NCBI GenBank assembly: GCA_006212115.1
Contig: PDUK01000014.1
Coordinates: forward strand, 1 to 64,000
Length of the DNA: 64,000 nucleotides
Reading direction: 5' to 3'
Source of the DNA: Thalassolituus sp.
GTDB lineage: Bacteria; Pseudomonadota; Gammaproteobacteria; Pseudomonadales; Oceanobacteraceae
Within the stretch, counting starts at the first letter, position 1, and every line of letters starts with the position of its first letter. Below are positions 38,931-48,854 of this stretch, one piece after another. A program made the translations under genes and the position numbers. Under the pieces are notes generated by a model. The model saw only the letters and a list, made by a program, of their open reading frames with translations, did not search any database and was not told the DNA's origin.

Positions 38931-39623
38931 TCAGTTTGTTTCTTCCAGCTCTTCTTTGTCCTGAAGTTCATGCATGTTGTCTTTCGCCCAATTCACCGCC
39001 TGAATACGATTCGTCACGCCGATTTTGCGAAACAGGTTATAAACGTGGGTTTTCACTGTGTGCATGCTGACGTTCAGTACTTCAGCCACCTCGGCGTTAG
39101 TAGCACCCGTCGCGGTGACACGCAGAATCTGCTTCTCCCGTTTGGTGAGAATTCCGGCAAAGCCTGTCGCATTACGAGGACGCTCACGCGTGCGCTCGAT
39201 CAGGGCGGCCATGAGTTGTCGAGGTAACCAGAGTTCACCGTCGAAAAGGTTCTCAATGCCTTTGCAAAGTTGGTTGTAGGTTGTACCTGTGTAAAACAGA
39301 CCATTCAATTTAGGCCAGCTGATAAGCTGTTCAGATGGGTGCTTTTTACTGACATTAAAGACAGCGATACAAGACTCGGCACGCAGGTCATGGAGACGAT
39401 CGACCAACTCACGAATACGTTCAGGAGCAGCGCTGGTAGAGTCTACCAAGGCTAACATGTGGTCAGCTTCCACTTCCCACGCGTCGCGCCAATGTCGTAC
39501 ATCGATGAGCTGACACTCTATTCCTGTGTTCTGGTGAACATTGCCGATTAAGATAGAGTTTTCGAGGTTCGTCTGACCAAACAGAAGGATTCTACGTTCG
39601 ATTGCAGATGCTCTCTGGCCCAT
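38931..39623 (-). CDS. LuxR-family regulator of the CsgD/VpsT type
   Basis: The N-terminal domain (about 1-130) looks like a receiver domain without the usual Asp set. A LuxR helix-turn-helix follows (about 155-215), with LTKREKQILRVTATGATNAEVAEVLNVS. Between them is LWLPRQLM (132-139), at the place of the W[FLM][TS]R motif by which VpsT binds c-di-GMP; Pro replaces Ser/Thr. A biofilm or motility role is therefore inferred. The ATG at 39623 has AAGGAG 8 bases upstream, better than the GTG at 39644. It diverges from yajR. An inverted repeat lies 48 bases upstream. Confidence 0.8.
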   Translation of the reverse strand: MGQRASAIERRILLFGQTNLENSILIGNVHQNTGIECQLIDVRHWRDAWEVEADHMLALVDSTSAAPERIRELVDRLHDLRAESCIAVFNVSKKHPSEQLISWPKLNGLFYTGTTYNQLCKGIENLFDGELWLPRQLMAALIERTRERPRNATGFAGILTKREKQILRVTATGATNAEVAEVLNVSMHTVKTHVYNLFRKIGVTNRIQAVNWAKDNMHELQDKEELEETN

Positions 39624-39670
39624 AAAGTCACTCCTTGTACTCACTCTCTCTGGGGGATTTATCCATGTTG

Positions 39671-39687
39671 GGTATATCCGTTATACC
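39671..39687. promoter_or_regulatory. Inverted repeat GGTATA-N5-TATACC upstream of the LuxR gene
   Basis: Two perfect 6-base arms around 5 bases lie in the divergent region, 48 bases from the regulator start. It has the size and symmetry of an operator; autoregulation is an inference. Confidence 0.4.
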
Positions 39688-39801
39688 TGCTCGTTAGTCT
39701 ACCTCAATAAGACTAAGATTGTAGAGGCTTTTGTTCCCCCGCCACAGAAGACAATCTGTTAGACTGTTGCGCTGATTTTACTAACAAACCGTGATGATCC
39801 T

Positions 39802-41163
39802 GTGAGCCCCGATAACACTGAACAACGAGCTGTGATTTCCCTCGCTTCTCTTTATGCGCTGCGCATGCTCGGCTTGTTTATGGTACTGCCAGTTCTGATG
39901 CTGGACGGCCAGGATCTGGCCGGGGCCACGCCTGAATTGCTGGGGCTGGCGATGGGGGTCTACGGACTAACCCAGGCATTGCTACAGATACCTGCAGGTG
40001 CTCTTTCCGACCGCATCGGGCGCAAGCCTGTCATCATTGGTGGACTCATTATTTTTGCGATTGGCAGTGTTATCGCTGCCACGTCCGACAACATATACGG
40101 CGTTATTCTAGGCCGGGCACTGCAGGGCGGTGGCGCCATTGCCAGCGCGATTATGGCACTCGTTACTGATCTGACCCGTGAAGAACATCGAATGAAAGCC
40201 ATGGCTTCGATCGGTGCCAGTATCGGTCTCTCGTTTTCGGTAGCCCTGGTTCTGGGGCCATGGCTTGCGGCTCTCGGGGGCCTGCAACTGATATTCGCTG
40301 CCACCGCTGTACTGGCAGTTGGTGGTGTACTCGTCACGATATGGGTTATCCCGTCGCAGCCGGCGATTCGCCACAGGGACGCAAATGCAGTCGTTCCGGT
40401 CATTGTCGAGCAGCTGAAAAACCGCGAGATGTGGCCTCTGACGCTAGGTGTATTTCTGGTGCACTTACTGATGGTTGCAATATTTGTTGCCATCCCACTG
40501 CAACTGGTGGAAGCAGGCCTGGAGCCCACTCAACATAGCTGGCTTTACCTGCCAGTACTGGTGATCTCATTCGTGCTGATGGTGCCCTTCATCATCTTCT
40601 CGGAAAAGCGCAAGAAAATGAAAAGTGTTGTGATGGCTGCCGCCGCCGTCATCGCAACGGGTCTCTTTTTGATGAGCGTGGCCAGCGAACTCTGGCACTG
40701 GGTAGCCGTACTGCTGCTTTATTTCTGGGGCTTTAATCTGATGGAAGCCAGCCTGCCTTCCTGGCTGAGTAAAATTGCCCCGGCGGGAGCGAAGGGCAGC
40801 GCCATGGGAATTTACTCCAGCATGCAGTTCTTCGGAGCATTCTCTGGCGGTGCTTTAGGGGGCTGGATTCTGGCCCAGTACGGAGCAGCAATTCTGTTTG
40901 TCGGACTGGGGGCATTGGTGGTACTTTGGGCGCTTATATTGTCCCAGACCAATGCACCGCGTCATCTGGTCAGTGTCCGCCTGCCGGGCAACCGCCACCT
41001 TGATGATTCAGTCCTGACCGAGCTTGAAGCTCAGCCCGGGGTTGCTGAAGCGCTTTATCTACCGGCAGAAAACGCGATATACCTGAAAGTCAGTGCAGAT
41101 GAATTCAGCCACGATGATGCATTGACTCTGATCGAATCCACAGGAGAAAAACATGGCTCGTAG
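39802..41163 (+). CDS. yajR: MFS transporter YajR-like
   Basis: This 453-residue major facilitator has 12 predicted helices. The MFS motif [17 protein letters not shown], is at about 66-81, and the protein has a soluble C-terminal domain (about 392-450, [20 protein letters not shown] onward) like the YAM domain of E. coli YajR. Its substrate is unknown. The GTG start is weakly supported: an ATG just upstream is out of frame. The order uvrA, MFS gene, ssb is typical of pseudomonads. It overlaps ssb by 11 bases. Confidence 0.85.
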   Translation: MSPDNTEQRAVISLASLYALRMLGLFMVLPVLMLDGQDLAGATPELLGLAMGVYGLTQALLQIPAGALSDRIGRKPVIIGGLIIFAIGSVIAATSDNIYGVILGRALQGGGAIASAIMALVTDLTREEHRMKAMASIGASIGLSFSVALVLGPWLAALGGLQLIFAATAVLAVGGVLVTIWVIPSQPAIRHRDANAVVPVIVEQLKNREMWPLTLGVFLVHLLMVAIFVAIPLQLVEAGLEPTQHSWLYLPVLVISFVLMVPFIIFSEKRKKMKSVVMAAAAVIATGLFLMSVASELWHWVAVLLLYFWGFNLMEASLPSWLSKIAPAGAKGSAMGIYSSMQFFGAFSGGALGGWILAQYGAAILFVGLGALVVLWALILSQTNAPRHLVSVRLPGNRHLDDSVLTELEAQPGVAEALYLPAENAIYLKVSADEFSHDDALTLIESTGEKHGS

Positions 41164-41815
41164 TGTTAACAAAGTTACCCTCATCGGCACCTTGGGTCGC
41201 GACCCGGAAGTCCGTTATCTGCCAAACGGCAATGCCGTAGCGAACCTGTCTCTGGCAACGGACGAGAGCTACAACGACAAACAAACTGGTCAGAAAGTTG
41301 AACAGACCGAGTGGCACAGACTAACCGTATACGGGCGCTTGGCAGAAATCTGTCAGCAATACCTGAAGAAAGGCTCACGTGCCTATTTCGAAGGGAAATT
41401 GCGTACCCGTGAGTGGGAAAAAGATGGGGTGAAACGCTACACCACAGAGATCATCACCAACGAAATGATGATGCTGGATTCCCGCGGTGATTCTATGGGC
41501 GGTGCTCCAGGTCAGATGCCGGGCAATATGGCAGGTAACATGGGCGGCGGCATGGGAGGCTACCAACCTTCACCTCAGCAGCCGGCTCAACAGCCTGCAC
41601 AACAACCGGGTGGCTATCAGCAAGCGCCACAACGACCACAGCAGCCAGCCCAACAACCGGCTCAACGTCCAGCACCGCAACCTACACAGGGTGGCTACGG
41701 TAATCAGGGCGGCTATCAGTCGGCGCCTCAACAGGCCCCACAGCAAGCACCACAACAGCAGGCTCCTCAGCCTAGCAACAGTTTCGACGACTTCGACGAC
41801 GACATCCCATTCTGA
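41153..41815 (+). CDS. ssb: Single-stranded DNA-binding protein
   Basis: SSB coats single-stranded DNA as a tetramer and recruits repair and replication proteins through its tail. The OB fold (about 1-110) begins [22 protein letters not shown]. The linker is unusually rich in Gln, Pro and Gly (about 118-205), made of imperfect QQPAQQ and QQAPQ units. The tail ends DFDDDIPF, the conserved protein-binding tip. The 220 residues exceed the 178 of E. coli because of the linker. A terminator follows at once. Confidence 0.97.
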   Translation: MARSVNKVTLIGTLGRDPEVRYLPNGNAVANLSLATDESYNDKQTGQKVEQTEWHRLTVYGRLAEICQQYLKKGSRAYFEGKLRTREWEKDGVKRYTTEIITNEMMMLDSRGDSMGGAPGQMPGNMAGNMGGGMGGYQPSPQQPAQQPAQQPGGYQQAPQRPQQPAQQPAQRPAPQPTQGGYGNQGGYQSAPQQAPQQAPQQQAPQPSNSFDDFDDDIPF

Positions 41816-41819
41816 TCAA

Positions 41820-41843
41820 ACGGGGCTCCTGCCCCGTTTTTTT
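41820..41843 (+). terminator. Rho-independent terminator after ssb
   Basis: The stem CGGGGC/GCCCCG with a TCCT loop is followed by seven T residues, 5 bases after the ssb stop. Confidence 0.92.
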
Positions 41844-41913
41844 ACCCCCTATAAAAAGACACGTGTCTAGTAAATAGTCATCAGCGACGTAAGCCTGATG
41901 TCATTGAGGCCAA

Positions 41914-41941
41914 CTTACACGCGCTCTTTAGACTCTATAAT
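41914..41941 (+). promoter_or_regulatory. Sigma-70-type promoter upstream of the MaoC-like gene
   Basis: CTTACA at 41914-41919 and TATAAT at 41936-41941 are 16 bases apart, about 80 bases before the ATG of the next gene. Confidence 0.5.
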
Positions 41942-42020
41942 GCCCTGCATTCACTTAGCCCTTTTGGGCATAATAGGCCAAACATAGTCCGATTCAGGTA
42001 TTCATTTAAGGAACTCCCGA

Positions 42021-42884
42021 ATGTTAACGAAAGAGATCAAGAAACCGACTCCAGCACTGATTCAGTACATACGTATTGCTCTGAAAAATCCGGGTAAGCC
42101 GAAGCAGGAACTGGTCTGCGAAGAGCGTGCGCGCTTTTCTCGTAAGAACGTCCGGATCAACCCTTCAGAGCTCGAAGAGTACCGTCGTCAGTGTGGTTTC
42201 GAGAAAAGTAAGTATCTGCCGTTTACTTACCCATTCTTGCTGACCTTTCCGTTGCAGAGCGCATTGTTTTTGTCTGACGCCTACCCACATGCCGTGATGG
42301 GTCTGGTCCACATTCGCAACATCATCACTCAGCATAAACAGATTCCTGTCGACGCCACACTGGATACCGACTGCACCCTGATTGGCCCTGAAAAAGTCCA
42401 TAACGGTGAGCTGTTCACTTTCTATACTCGCATGTTCCTGGCGGGTGAACTAGTGTGGGAATGCCGCAGCGTACTGCTGAAGCGTGGTAAGAAAAATCCA
42501 GATATGGAGAAGGCTGCGACACTCGATGTCGTTGATAATGCTCAGCGTATCGTCGACTGGGAAGTCCCTGCTCTTACGGGTGTTAAGTACGCCCTACTGG
42601 GACGAGACATCAACCCAATTCACCTGTTCCCGTTTACGGCAAAAGCATTTGGGTTCAAACAGCCTATCGCACACGGTATGTGGGCGAAAGCACGAGCTAT
42701 GGCCTCTATTGAGTCACATATGAAGGGGCGCCCTGCGGAAGTCACCGTGGACTTCAAGTTGCCTATCTTCCTGCCGGGTAAAGCTCAGCTTGGGTTTAAC
42801 GTAAACGAAGACAGCATCGACTTCGGTCTGACTGATCCGGAAGACGGCAAGCCATACCTCGCAGGACAAGTTAAGTACCTGTAA
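42021..42884 (+). CDS. MaoC-like dehydratase/hotdog protein
   Basis: This 287-residue protein has the length of a double hotdog. The C-terminal half carries YALLGRDINPIHLFPFTAKAFGFKQPIAHGMW, the MaoC/R-specific enoyl-CoA hydratase motif with its Asp-x4-His catalytic pair. The N-terminal half is more diverged and may be structural. The likely role is hydration of enoyl-CoA or enoyl-ACP; the substrate is unknown. AAGGAACTCCCGA precedes the ATG. It is a single-gene unit between ssb and rpoS with its own terminator. Confidence 0.85.
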   Translation: MLTKEIKKPTPALIQYIRIALKNPGKPKQELVCEERARFSRKNVRINPSELEEYRRQCGFEKSKYLPFTYPFLLTFPLQSALFLSDAYPHAVMGLVHIRNIITQHKQIPVDATLDTDCTLIGPEKVHNGELFTFYTRMFLAGELVWECRSVLLKRGKKNPDMEKAATLDVVDNAQRIVDWEVPALTGVKYALLGRDINPIHLFPFTAKAFGFKQPIAHGMWAKARAMASIESHMKGRPAEVTVDFKLPIFLPGKAQLGFNVNEDSIDFGLTDPEDGKPYLAGQVKYL

Positions 42885-42908
42885 TCCAGAGGGTATTCGA
42901 CCAGACAT

Positions 42909-42937
42909 AAAAAAACCGGCCCATGGCCGGTTTTTTT
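42909..42937. terminator. Bidirectional terminator between the MaoC-like gene and rpoS
   Basis: CCGGCC/GGCCGG with a 3-base loop is flanked by A and T runs, so it serves both convergent transcripts. Confidence 0.92.
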
Positions 42938-42953
42938 ATTCGTTCTTGTTGCC

Positions 42954-43913
42954 TTATGCCATACCGAACAGCACTTCTGCGTTCAGGCCGTGCTTTTCAA
43001 ACACTTCACGCAGGCGCTTCAGCGCTTCTACCTGAATCTGGCGTACACGCTCACGAGTCAGACCAATCTCGCGACCTACGTCTTCAAGCGTGCTTGGTTC
43101 GTAACCGCGTAGACCGAAGCGACGAGAGAGTACTTCGCGCTGCTTTTCTGGCAGTTCTTCAATCCACTGCGACAGGTTGCTCTGAATATCATCGTTCTGC
43201 AGTTCTGTGCCCGGATCTTCCATACGCTCGTCGGCGATGGTGTCGAGGATAGACTTATCTGAGTTTGGACCCAGTGGCGTGTCGACCGAGGTAACGCGCT
43301 CATTCAGCTTCAGCATGCGCTTAACGTCAGCTACAGGCTTATCGAGCAGTTCTGCAATATCTTCTGCCGTTGGCTCATGATCCAGCTTCTGTGCCAGCTC
43401 ACGGGCCGCACGAAGATAAACATTCAGCTCTTTTACGACATGAATTGGCAGGCGGATAGTACGCGTCTGGTTCATAATGGCGCGTTCAATCGTCTGACGA
43501 ATCCACCATGTGGCGTAAGTAGAGAAACGGAAGCCACGCTCTGGATCGAACTTCTCAACTGCGCGGATCAGACCAAGGTTACCTTCTTCGATCAGGTCGA
43601 GCAGTGACAAGCCACGGTTTACGTAGCGTCGTGAAATTTTGACTACCAGTCGAAGGTTACTTTCAATCATTCGACGTCGGCCCATTTCGTCGCCTTTCAG
43701 TGCAAGGCGAGCGTAGTGGACTTCCTCTTCAGCAGACAACAGCGGAGAGAAACCAATCTCATTGAGATACATCTGGGTGGCGTCCAGGGTCTTTCCTGAA
43801 GTGTCAGCGGCAAATCGTTCCTGACCGCTTTCCTCTGCTGCATCCTCCGCTGAGGCTGCTTCCACATCATCAAACACTTCTTCTTCAATAATATCGCGTT
43901 GTTGTACTGCCAT
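42954..43913 (-). CDS. rpoS: RNA polymerase sigma factor RpoS
   Basis: RpoS directs stationary-phase and general stress transcription. Region 1.2 starts at [21 protein letters not shown]. Region 2 has [55 protein letters not shown]. Region 4 ends with [29 protein letters not shown]. The start ATG at 43913 gives 319 residues and has AGGTGGG upstream; the ATG nine codons earlier is less well placed. nlpD lies upstream as in most gammaproteobacteria, where an rpoS promoter sits inside nlpD. Confidence 0.97.
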   Translation of the reverse strand: MAVQQRDIIEEEVFDDVEAASAEDAAEESGQERFAADTSGKTLDATQMYLNEIGFSPLLSAEEEVHYARLALKGDEMGRRRMIESNLRLVVKISRRYVNRGLSLLDLIEEGNLGLIRAVEKFDPERGFRFSTYATWWIRQTIERAIMNQTRTIRLPIHVVKELNVYLRAARELAQKLDHEPTAEDIAELLDKPVADVKRMLKLNERVTSVDTPLGPNSDKSILDTIADERMEDPGTELQNDDIQSNLSQWIEELPEKQREVLSRRFGLRGYEPSTLEDVGREIGLTRERVRQIQVEALKRLREVFEKHGLNAEVLFGMA

Positions 43914-43989
43914 GTTGAGTCCCACCTTTGGGTTGGTCATCCTGAACCTGAACCGAAACAGGTTTTGTGCCAGAACGACTGTTTACTTT

Positions 43990-44766
43990 TTATCCACCTC
44001 CTTTGCGCTTGGGCAAATACTTCAGTGGATTGACCGGCTTGCCGTTTTCGCGGATCTCAAAGTGAAGTTTCACTTTGTCGGTACCAGTAGACCCTTTTTC
44101 GGCAATTTTTCCGCCAGCTTTAACTTCCTGCCCTTCACTGACGGTGATGCGGCTGGCGTGGGCGTATGCACTGAGGAACTTTTCGTTGTGCCGGATGATG
44201 ACCAGGTTGCCATATCCCCGGAGTCCTGTGCCTGCGTAAACCACTGTTCCCGCCGCTGCTGCCAAAATAGATTCCCCCATTGAACCGGTAAGATCAATCC
44301 CCTTGTTGACGGGCTTTTTGGTCGAAAATTGACCAATTATTTTGCCGTCAGATGGCCATTGCCACTCCGAAACCGGCCCATTTGGCACCGCTTTTGGCGA
44401 AAACTGACCATTTTTAGGTTTCGCCGGAGGTGGCACTGCTACGGGAACCCTTGGTTTTGACGGGTTTCTGACAGTGGTCACTGGTGCCCTTGATGCCTCG
44501 GCGGAGGTGTAGTCGATGTCAATACTTTGACCGGGGTAGATGATGTGTGGGGAAGAAATGGAGTTAGCGTTCGCCAACTCGCGATAGTCCAGTCCGTAGC
44601 GCCACGCGATGGAATACAGAGTGTCACCTTCACGGACAAGATGGAAACCTGACGCTGTTTTGTCACGCCCAAACTTCTGATCAACCGAGACGAACCCGCC
44701 CCCAGAGGAGCAGGCTGTGACGATTGTTAAGGTCATGACTAATATGACAAGCCGGGCAGTTTTCAT
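43990..44766 (-). CDS. nlpD: Lipoprotein NlpD with LysM and M23 domains
   Basis: NlpD is an outer-membrane lipoprotein that activates septal amidases. The signal peptide ends in a lipobox (TIVTAC, Cys at about 19). LysM follows (FHLVREGDTLYSIAWRYGLDY), then a Pro/Lys/Val-rich linker, then a peptidase_M23 domain (WPSDGKIIGQF, KGIDLTG, LHFEIRENGKPVNPLKYLP). The KGIDLTG site has lost the HxxxD zinc residues, so it should be enzymatically dead, as in E. coli NlpD. The ATG at 44766 is chosen for the lipobox. The amidase it may activate is encoded at 11652. Confidence 0.93.
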   Translation of the reverse strand: MKTARLVILVMTLTIVTACSSGGGFVSVDQKFGRDKTASGFHLVREGDTLYSIAWRYGLDYRELANANSISSPHIIYPGQSIDIDYTSAEASRAPVTTVRNPSKPRVPVAVPPPAKPKNGQFSPKAVPNGPVSEWQWPSDGKIIGQFSTKKPVNKGIDLTGSMGESILAAAAGTVVYAGTGLRGYGNLVIIRHNEKFLSAYAHASRITVSEGQEVKAGGKIAEKGSTGTDKVKLHFEIRENGKPVNPLKYLPKRKGGG

Positions 44767-44987
44767 AGGTTCTGACAAGTTTACGACTTTTTGACACCCG
44801 CAAGTGACGGCTTTCCGCCCTTGTAACGGTTTGCAACCTTTGCGCCTTAGATGCATAAAAATCGTATTTTTTAAGTCCAAAGTATTCTAAAAAATAGGTG
44901 GTTTTTTTAATCTGTAGTCACTGTATACAGGAATTCAAACGGAGTTATCAAAGAAAACAAGTGACTAAACGTACGTTCAATTTATTT

Positions 44988-45887
44988 TCACTCAGAATCT
45001 GCCCGACCGAAGCGCTCCAGAGCCAAAACCAGAATGGCCCCACAGAACATCAAAGCAACAGACAGTAACAAAGTATCATCTACTGAAGGGAGGCTCATCT
45101 GCTGAACAAACGGCACTTCCTCACCCTTACTGTTGATCCGTGTCGATATCGTTTCTTTCCACGGCCAGACTTTCGCAAGCGATCCGATCATAAACCCCGT
45201 CAGCAACGCCAGCATCATTGAGGCGTAATGGCGTAACAACCAGCTCAGTAGGCGGGAAAACAACAACAAGCCCAGGCCAGCACCTGCGGCTACTGTCAGG
45301 AGAATGGGTAGATCGAAAGCTTTGACGGCCCCGATCACAGGTGCATACAGCCCCATCAACAACAGAATAAAGCTACCGGAAATACCCGGCAGGATCATCG
45401 CACAGATAGCGATACTGCCAGCAAGGAAGAGTATCGGCAGTGTGGCTGTCGTTTCGGTCGGTGAAGCCAGACTGATTCCCGCTGCGACCACCACTCCGGC
45501 CAACAGCAATCCGCACTCCTGCCATCGCCACTGAGGGATGGTCCGGGCTATATGTATGCTCGAAGCGATGATAAGACCAAAGAAAAAAGACCAAAGAAGA
45601 ACGGGATGCTCAGCCAGCAGGTAATGAATAATTTTTGCGAGACTGATGATCGCCGTCAGGATTCCCGCCCCCAGCGTGATAAGGAAGGTAGCGTCGATGT
45701 GTTCCCATACAGCACGGAAACCATCACGACGCCAAACCCTCACTGCCTCCACGTTAACACTGGAGATAGCATCAAGAAGTCGAGCATAAATTCCAGTAAT
45801 AAAGGCTATGGTTCCGCCGGAGACTCCCGGGACGACGTCCGCCGATCCCATTGCCAACCCTTTGAGGAAAGTTTTCAAGTGTTCCAT
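44988..45887 (-). CDS. popT: DUF368 undecaprenyl-phosphate translocase PopT
   Basis: DUF368 proteins were identified as PopT, which flips undecaprenyl phosphate back across the inner membrane for reuse in cell-wall synthesis. The signature MGSADVVPGVSGGTIAFITGIY is at about 13-34, and PGISGSFILLLMGLY repeats the theme in the second half. About eight hydrophobic segments fill the 299 residues. It lies between nlpD and pcm as a likely single unit, with 221 bases upstream of nlpD and a terminator on its other side. Confidence 0.87.
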   Translation of the reverse strand: MEHLKTFLKGLAMGSADVVPGVSGGTIAFITGIYARLLDAISSVNVEAVRVWRRDGFRAVWEHIDATFLITLGAGILTAIISLAKIIHYLLAEHPVLLWSFFFGLIIASSIHIARTIPQWRWQECGLLLAGVVVAAGISLASPTETTATLPILFLAGSIAICAMILPGISGSFILLLMGLYAPVIGAVKAFDLPILLTVAAGAGLGLLLFSRLLSWLLRHYASMMLALLTGFMIGSLAKVWPWKETISTRINSKGEEVPFVQQMSLPSVDDTLLLSVALMFCGAILVLALERFGRADSE

Positions 45888-45917
45888 TCTGTCTCCGCGA
45901 ACAACGTGCTTTATATA

Positions 45918-45942
45918 TAAAAAAGGACGCGAAAGCGTCCTT
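45918..45942 (-). terminator. Terminator after pcm
   Basis: GGACGC/GCGTCC with a 4-base loop, followed on the minus strand by a T-run, ends the ftsB-ispD-ispF-truD-surE-pcm transcript before popT. Confidence 0.9.
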
Positions 45943-45954
45943 GGGTTCCTTTAT

Positions 45955-46587
45955 TTAGTTTTGGACGCCCGGCAAAAAGGGAACAAAACGCACACTTTCC
46001 AGCGTTTTGCGGGCGAAATGGTCCCCTCGACGGGTGATCAATACCAACTTCTGTTCTTTGCCCCCAACCGGAATCACCATCCGACCGCCGTCTGCGAGCT
46101 GAGCCAACAGCGACTCAGGCACTTCTTCGGGAGCCGCGGCGGCAAGGATGCCATCGTAAGGTCCATGTTCAGGCCATCCCCAAGTGCCATCGGAGAGTGT
46201 CGCACGCACATTGTCGTATCCCAGACTCTGTAAACGTTCGACAGCGCGGTGATGCAGGGGTTCGATACGCTCCACACTATAAAGAGTGCGCACAAGAGGG
46301 CTCAACACAGCCGTCTGATAGCCAGAACCAGTGCCAATCTCAAGAACACGTTCAAGCGGACCGTTAGCCAGCAATGTCTCAGTCATGCGGGCAACGGTGT
46401 ACGGTTGACTGATTGTCTGGCCGTGACCAATAGGAAGCGCTGTATCTTCGTAGGCACGATGCGCTAATGCTTCATCAATAAATAAATGACGGGGGGTCGT
46501 CGCTATGACATTCAACACTTCTTCGTTGCGGATGCCTGCTTCTTTCAATCGCTGCACCAGCCTGTTGCGGGTACGCTGCGACGTCAT
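45955..46587 (-). CDS. pcm: Protein-L-isoaspartate O-methyltransferase
   Basis: Pcm repairs isoaspartyl sites in aged proteins using SAM. The motif [19 protein letters not shown] binds SAM, and [13 protein letters not shown] is the family signature. The chosen ATG starts [10 protein letters not shown], the usual pseudomonad N-terminus, giving 210 residues. An in-frame TTG at 46617 (220 residues) has a better AGGA site just after the surE stop and cannot be excluded. It lies downstream of surE, as in E. coli and Pseudomonas. Confidence 0.95.
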   Translation of the reverse strand: MTSQRTRNRLVQRLKEAGIRNEEVLNVIATTPRHLFIDEALAHRAYEDTALPIGHGQTISQPYTVARMTETLLANGPLERVLEIGTGSGYQTAVLSPLVRTLYSVERIEPLHHRAVERLQSLGYDNVRATLSDGTWGWPEHGPYDGILAAAAPEEVPESLLAQLADGGRMVIPVGGKEQKLVLITRRGDHFARKTLESVRFVPFLPGVQN

Positions 46588-46629
46588 ACCAATGCCGGAT
46601 AAATAATGCTCGTTCAACTGGCTTCCTAC

Positions 46630-47373
46630 CTATTTATCAGCAAAGTGCTCGGTCATGGGCACCAGCATGCTGTGCAGCGTCATATCAATCTGGATCGGTG
46701 TAATCGATACCCGCCCCTGCTCAATGGCGTGAAAATCCGTTCCCGGACCGGCATCTGCAACTTCGCCAGCGGTTGAGATCCACAGTAGTTCCTTGCCGCG
46801 AGGGTTAGTCACTTTGACTGGATTTTCGGCTTTATGCCTGTGTCCAAGGCGCGTTACCTCAATCCCCGTAAGCTGATCGTATGGAAGATCCGGAACATTC
46901 ACATTGATCACTGCATTGCGGGGTAATGCCATAGAGACCAGTTTCGGTAACAACTCCACCAGCACCTGACCGGCAGTCGCAAAATGCTGCTTGCCGCATA
47001 AAGAAATAGCGATCGGTGTCTTACCCAGAAAACGTCCTTCGGTCGCTGCCGCGACGGTACCGCTATACAAGACATCATCCCCGAGGTTGGCACCACTGTT
47101 TATCCCCGCGATAACCCGTTCGCATTCATCACGATGGAATTCATTCAAGGCCAGATGTACAGCGTCGGTAGGCGTACCGTCAACACTGGCAAAGCCGTTG
47201 TCGTGATGGATAACCTGTAACGGACGATCGAGGGTCAGGGAGTTACTTGCTCCGCTGCGATCTCGGTCAGGGGCACTGACGCGAATATCATAGCCAGCTG
47301 CAGTCAGTGTTTCTGCCAGCATTTTCAGGCCCGGCGCGTGGACGCCATCGTCATTGGAAAGCAGGAATGTCAT
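46630..47373 (-). CDS. surE: 5'/3'-nucleotidase SurE
   Basis: SurE is a survival-linked nucleotidase. The N-terminus [15 protein letters not shown] holds the metal ligands Asp8 and Asp9, and DRDRSGASNSLT plus INSGANLGDDVLYSGTVAAA complete the site. The 247 residues fit. The ATG at 47373 shares ATGA with the truD stop; a 38-residue upstream extension lies inside truD and is rejected. Confidence 0.97.
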   Translation of the reverse strand: MTFLLSNDDGVHAPGLKMLAETLTAAGYDIRVSAPDRDRSGASNSLTLDRPLQVIHHDNGFASVDGTPTDAVHLALNEFHRDECERVIAGINSGANLGDDVLYSGTVAAATEGRFLGKTPIAISLCGKQHFATAGQVLVELLPKLVSMALPRNAVINVNVPDLPYDQLTGIEVTRLGHRHKAENPVKVTNPRGKELLWISTAGEVADAGPGTDFHAIEQGRVSITPIQIDMTLHSMLVPMTEHFADK

Positions 47374-48359
47374 TGGGGTACGTACCTTTCGGGTTCGGTC
47401 GTTTCGACGCACTCTCGAATCAGTGATGTCGCATAATAACCGGCCGGCAGGGAAAATGTGAGACGTAATTGTGATGTTTCTGGCCATGACCAGAGAAGAT
47501 TCTCAGGGACGGCTGCTAATGCCCGGCGGTCCTGATTCAAACCCGAAAACTCCAGCCCTTCGCACAAGCCAGCGTGCTGACCGGCAATGGCGTCTTCGAT
47601 GCTTAATGCCTCGTCCTGAGTCGTAGGTCGACCCCGCCCCCACATGGGTCCGGTTGCTACCCCCTGCTCGTCCAGAACATCACCCGGAATCTGCTTTCCC
47701 CAGAGCTGATTCTGGATTCGGTAGGCCAGAACCTCGTTAAAAATAAACGACCGAACAGCCGACAAATAAATGCCTTTCTTCTTTTTATTCCGAACCCGGA
47801 TTTCCCGATTCAGCATCGCGTATCCATTAGCGACGTTGTCCCCTGCCTGACCGAAACGCTGGGGGCCGAAATAATTCGGAACGCCGTGCTCTTTAATTTG
47901 TGTAAGGTTGTGCTCGATCAGTGCCCGGTCGCCTTCGACTTCGCGCAGTAAAATATCGAAGTGATTCCCCATCAAATCGCCGGGGCGTAATTTTTTAATA
48001 TGACGGGCCTGACTGTGAATTTTAAACTCAGGGTGATTCAACGAAGTGAAATCAGGCTCTTGCGTTTTGGGCATCCAGACGCTGAACCACTGACGTGTAA
48101 TGGCATACCGGTCTTTTAGTCCGGCGTAACCTACATCCAGCTCGCGTACGCCGGCGAATTCGGCAATCTGTGCCGCAACATATTGGGTATTAGCGCCGTT
48201 TTTTTCTACGTCCAGCCAGACGTGTTCGCCTTCCCCAGACGGTAACCCTAAAGGGATTTCTGTTACGACAAAATCAGCGTTGTGTTCTTTTAATACTGCG
48301 GTTGCACCGGTTTCCTGATACGCCGAGGGCCAGGAAGGCAAAGTAGTGTATGAGGTCAC
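47370..48359 (-). CDS. truD: tRNA pseudouridine(13) synthase TruD
   Basis: TruD makes pseudouridine at position 13 of tRNA-Glu. The catalytic Asp83 lies in [18 protein letters not shown]. The family motif [14 protein letters not shown] and a C-terminal [16 protein letters not shown] segment are present. It has 329 residues and a GTG start that overlaps the ispF stop (GTGA). It is part of the ftsB-to-pcm run. Confidence 0.96.
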   Translation of the reverse strand: MTSYTTLPSWPSAYQETGATAVLKEHNADFVVTEIPLGLPSGEGEHVWLDVEKNGANTQYVAAQIAEFAGVRELDVGYAGLKDRYAITRQWFSVWMPKTQEPDFTSLNHPEFKIHSQARHIKKLRPGDLMGNHFDILLREVEGDRALIEHNLTQIKEHGVPNYFGPQRFGQAGDNVANGYAMLNREIRVRNKKKKGIYLSAVRSFIFNEVLAYRIQNQLWGKQIPGDVLDEQGVATGPMWGRGRPTTQDEALSIEDAIAGQHAGLCEGLEFSGLNQDRRALAAVPENLLWSWPETSQLRLTFSLPAGYYATSLIRECVETTEPERYVPQ

Positions 48360-48841
48360 GCTGATTGTCCGTTAGTGACTAACAGGGCAACTGCATGAGC
48401 CGATATGCCTTCTTTGCGTCCGACGTAACCCAGCTTCTCAGTCGTAGTGGCTTTCACGTTAACGTCGTCCATACGAACCTGAAGATCTGCGGCAATGGCG
48501 GCACGCATGTCATCGATATGGGGCGCCATCTTCGGTGCCTGCGCAATAATCGTGAGATCAACGTTGCCGACCTGATACCCTTTATCGGCAACCAGAGAAA
48601 CTATGTGTCGCAGGAGCATCCGGCTGTCGGCACCCTTCCATTCTTCATCGGTATCCGGGAAGTGCTTACCTATGTCTCCGAGAGCAGCTGCGCCAAGGAT
48701 GGCATCCGACAACGCATGCAGTGCGACATCGCCATCAGAGTGTGCTTTTAATCCTTGTGTGTGTGGAATTTTCACACCACCCAAGGTCACAAAATCGCCT
48801 TCTTCAAAAGCATGTACATCAAAACCGTGTCCGATACGCAT
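48356..48841 (-). CDS. ispF: 2-C-methyl-D-erythritol 2,4-cyclodiphosphate synthase
   Basis: IspF is the fifth enzyme of the MEP isoprenoid pathway. The zinc ligands Asp8 and His10 lie in [12 protein letters not shown], with the [29 protein letters not shown] block behind. The 161 residues fit. It lies 13 bases after ispD, and the two enzymes act close together in the pathway. Confidence 0.97.
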   Translation of the reverse strand: MRIGHGFDVHAFEEGDFVTLGGVKIPHTQGLKAHSDGDVALHALSDAILGAAALGDIGKHFPDTDEEWKGADSRMLLRHIVSLVADKGYQVGNVDLTIIAQAPKMAPHIDDMRAAIAADLQVRMDDVNVKATTTEKLGYVGRKEGISAHAVALLVTNGQSA

Positions 48842-48854
48842 GTCGTTTCCTGGT

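Noticed and set aside
41570-41770. Repetitive DNA in ssb as a mobile or repeat element
   Set aside because: It encodes the Gln/Pro-rich SSB linker, which is common; units are short and imperfect.
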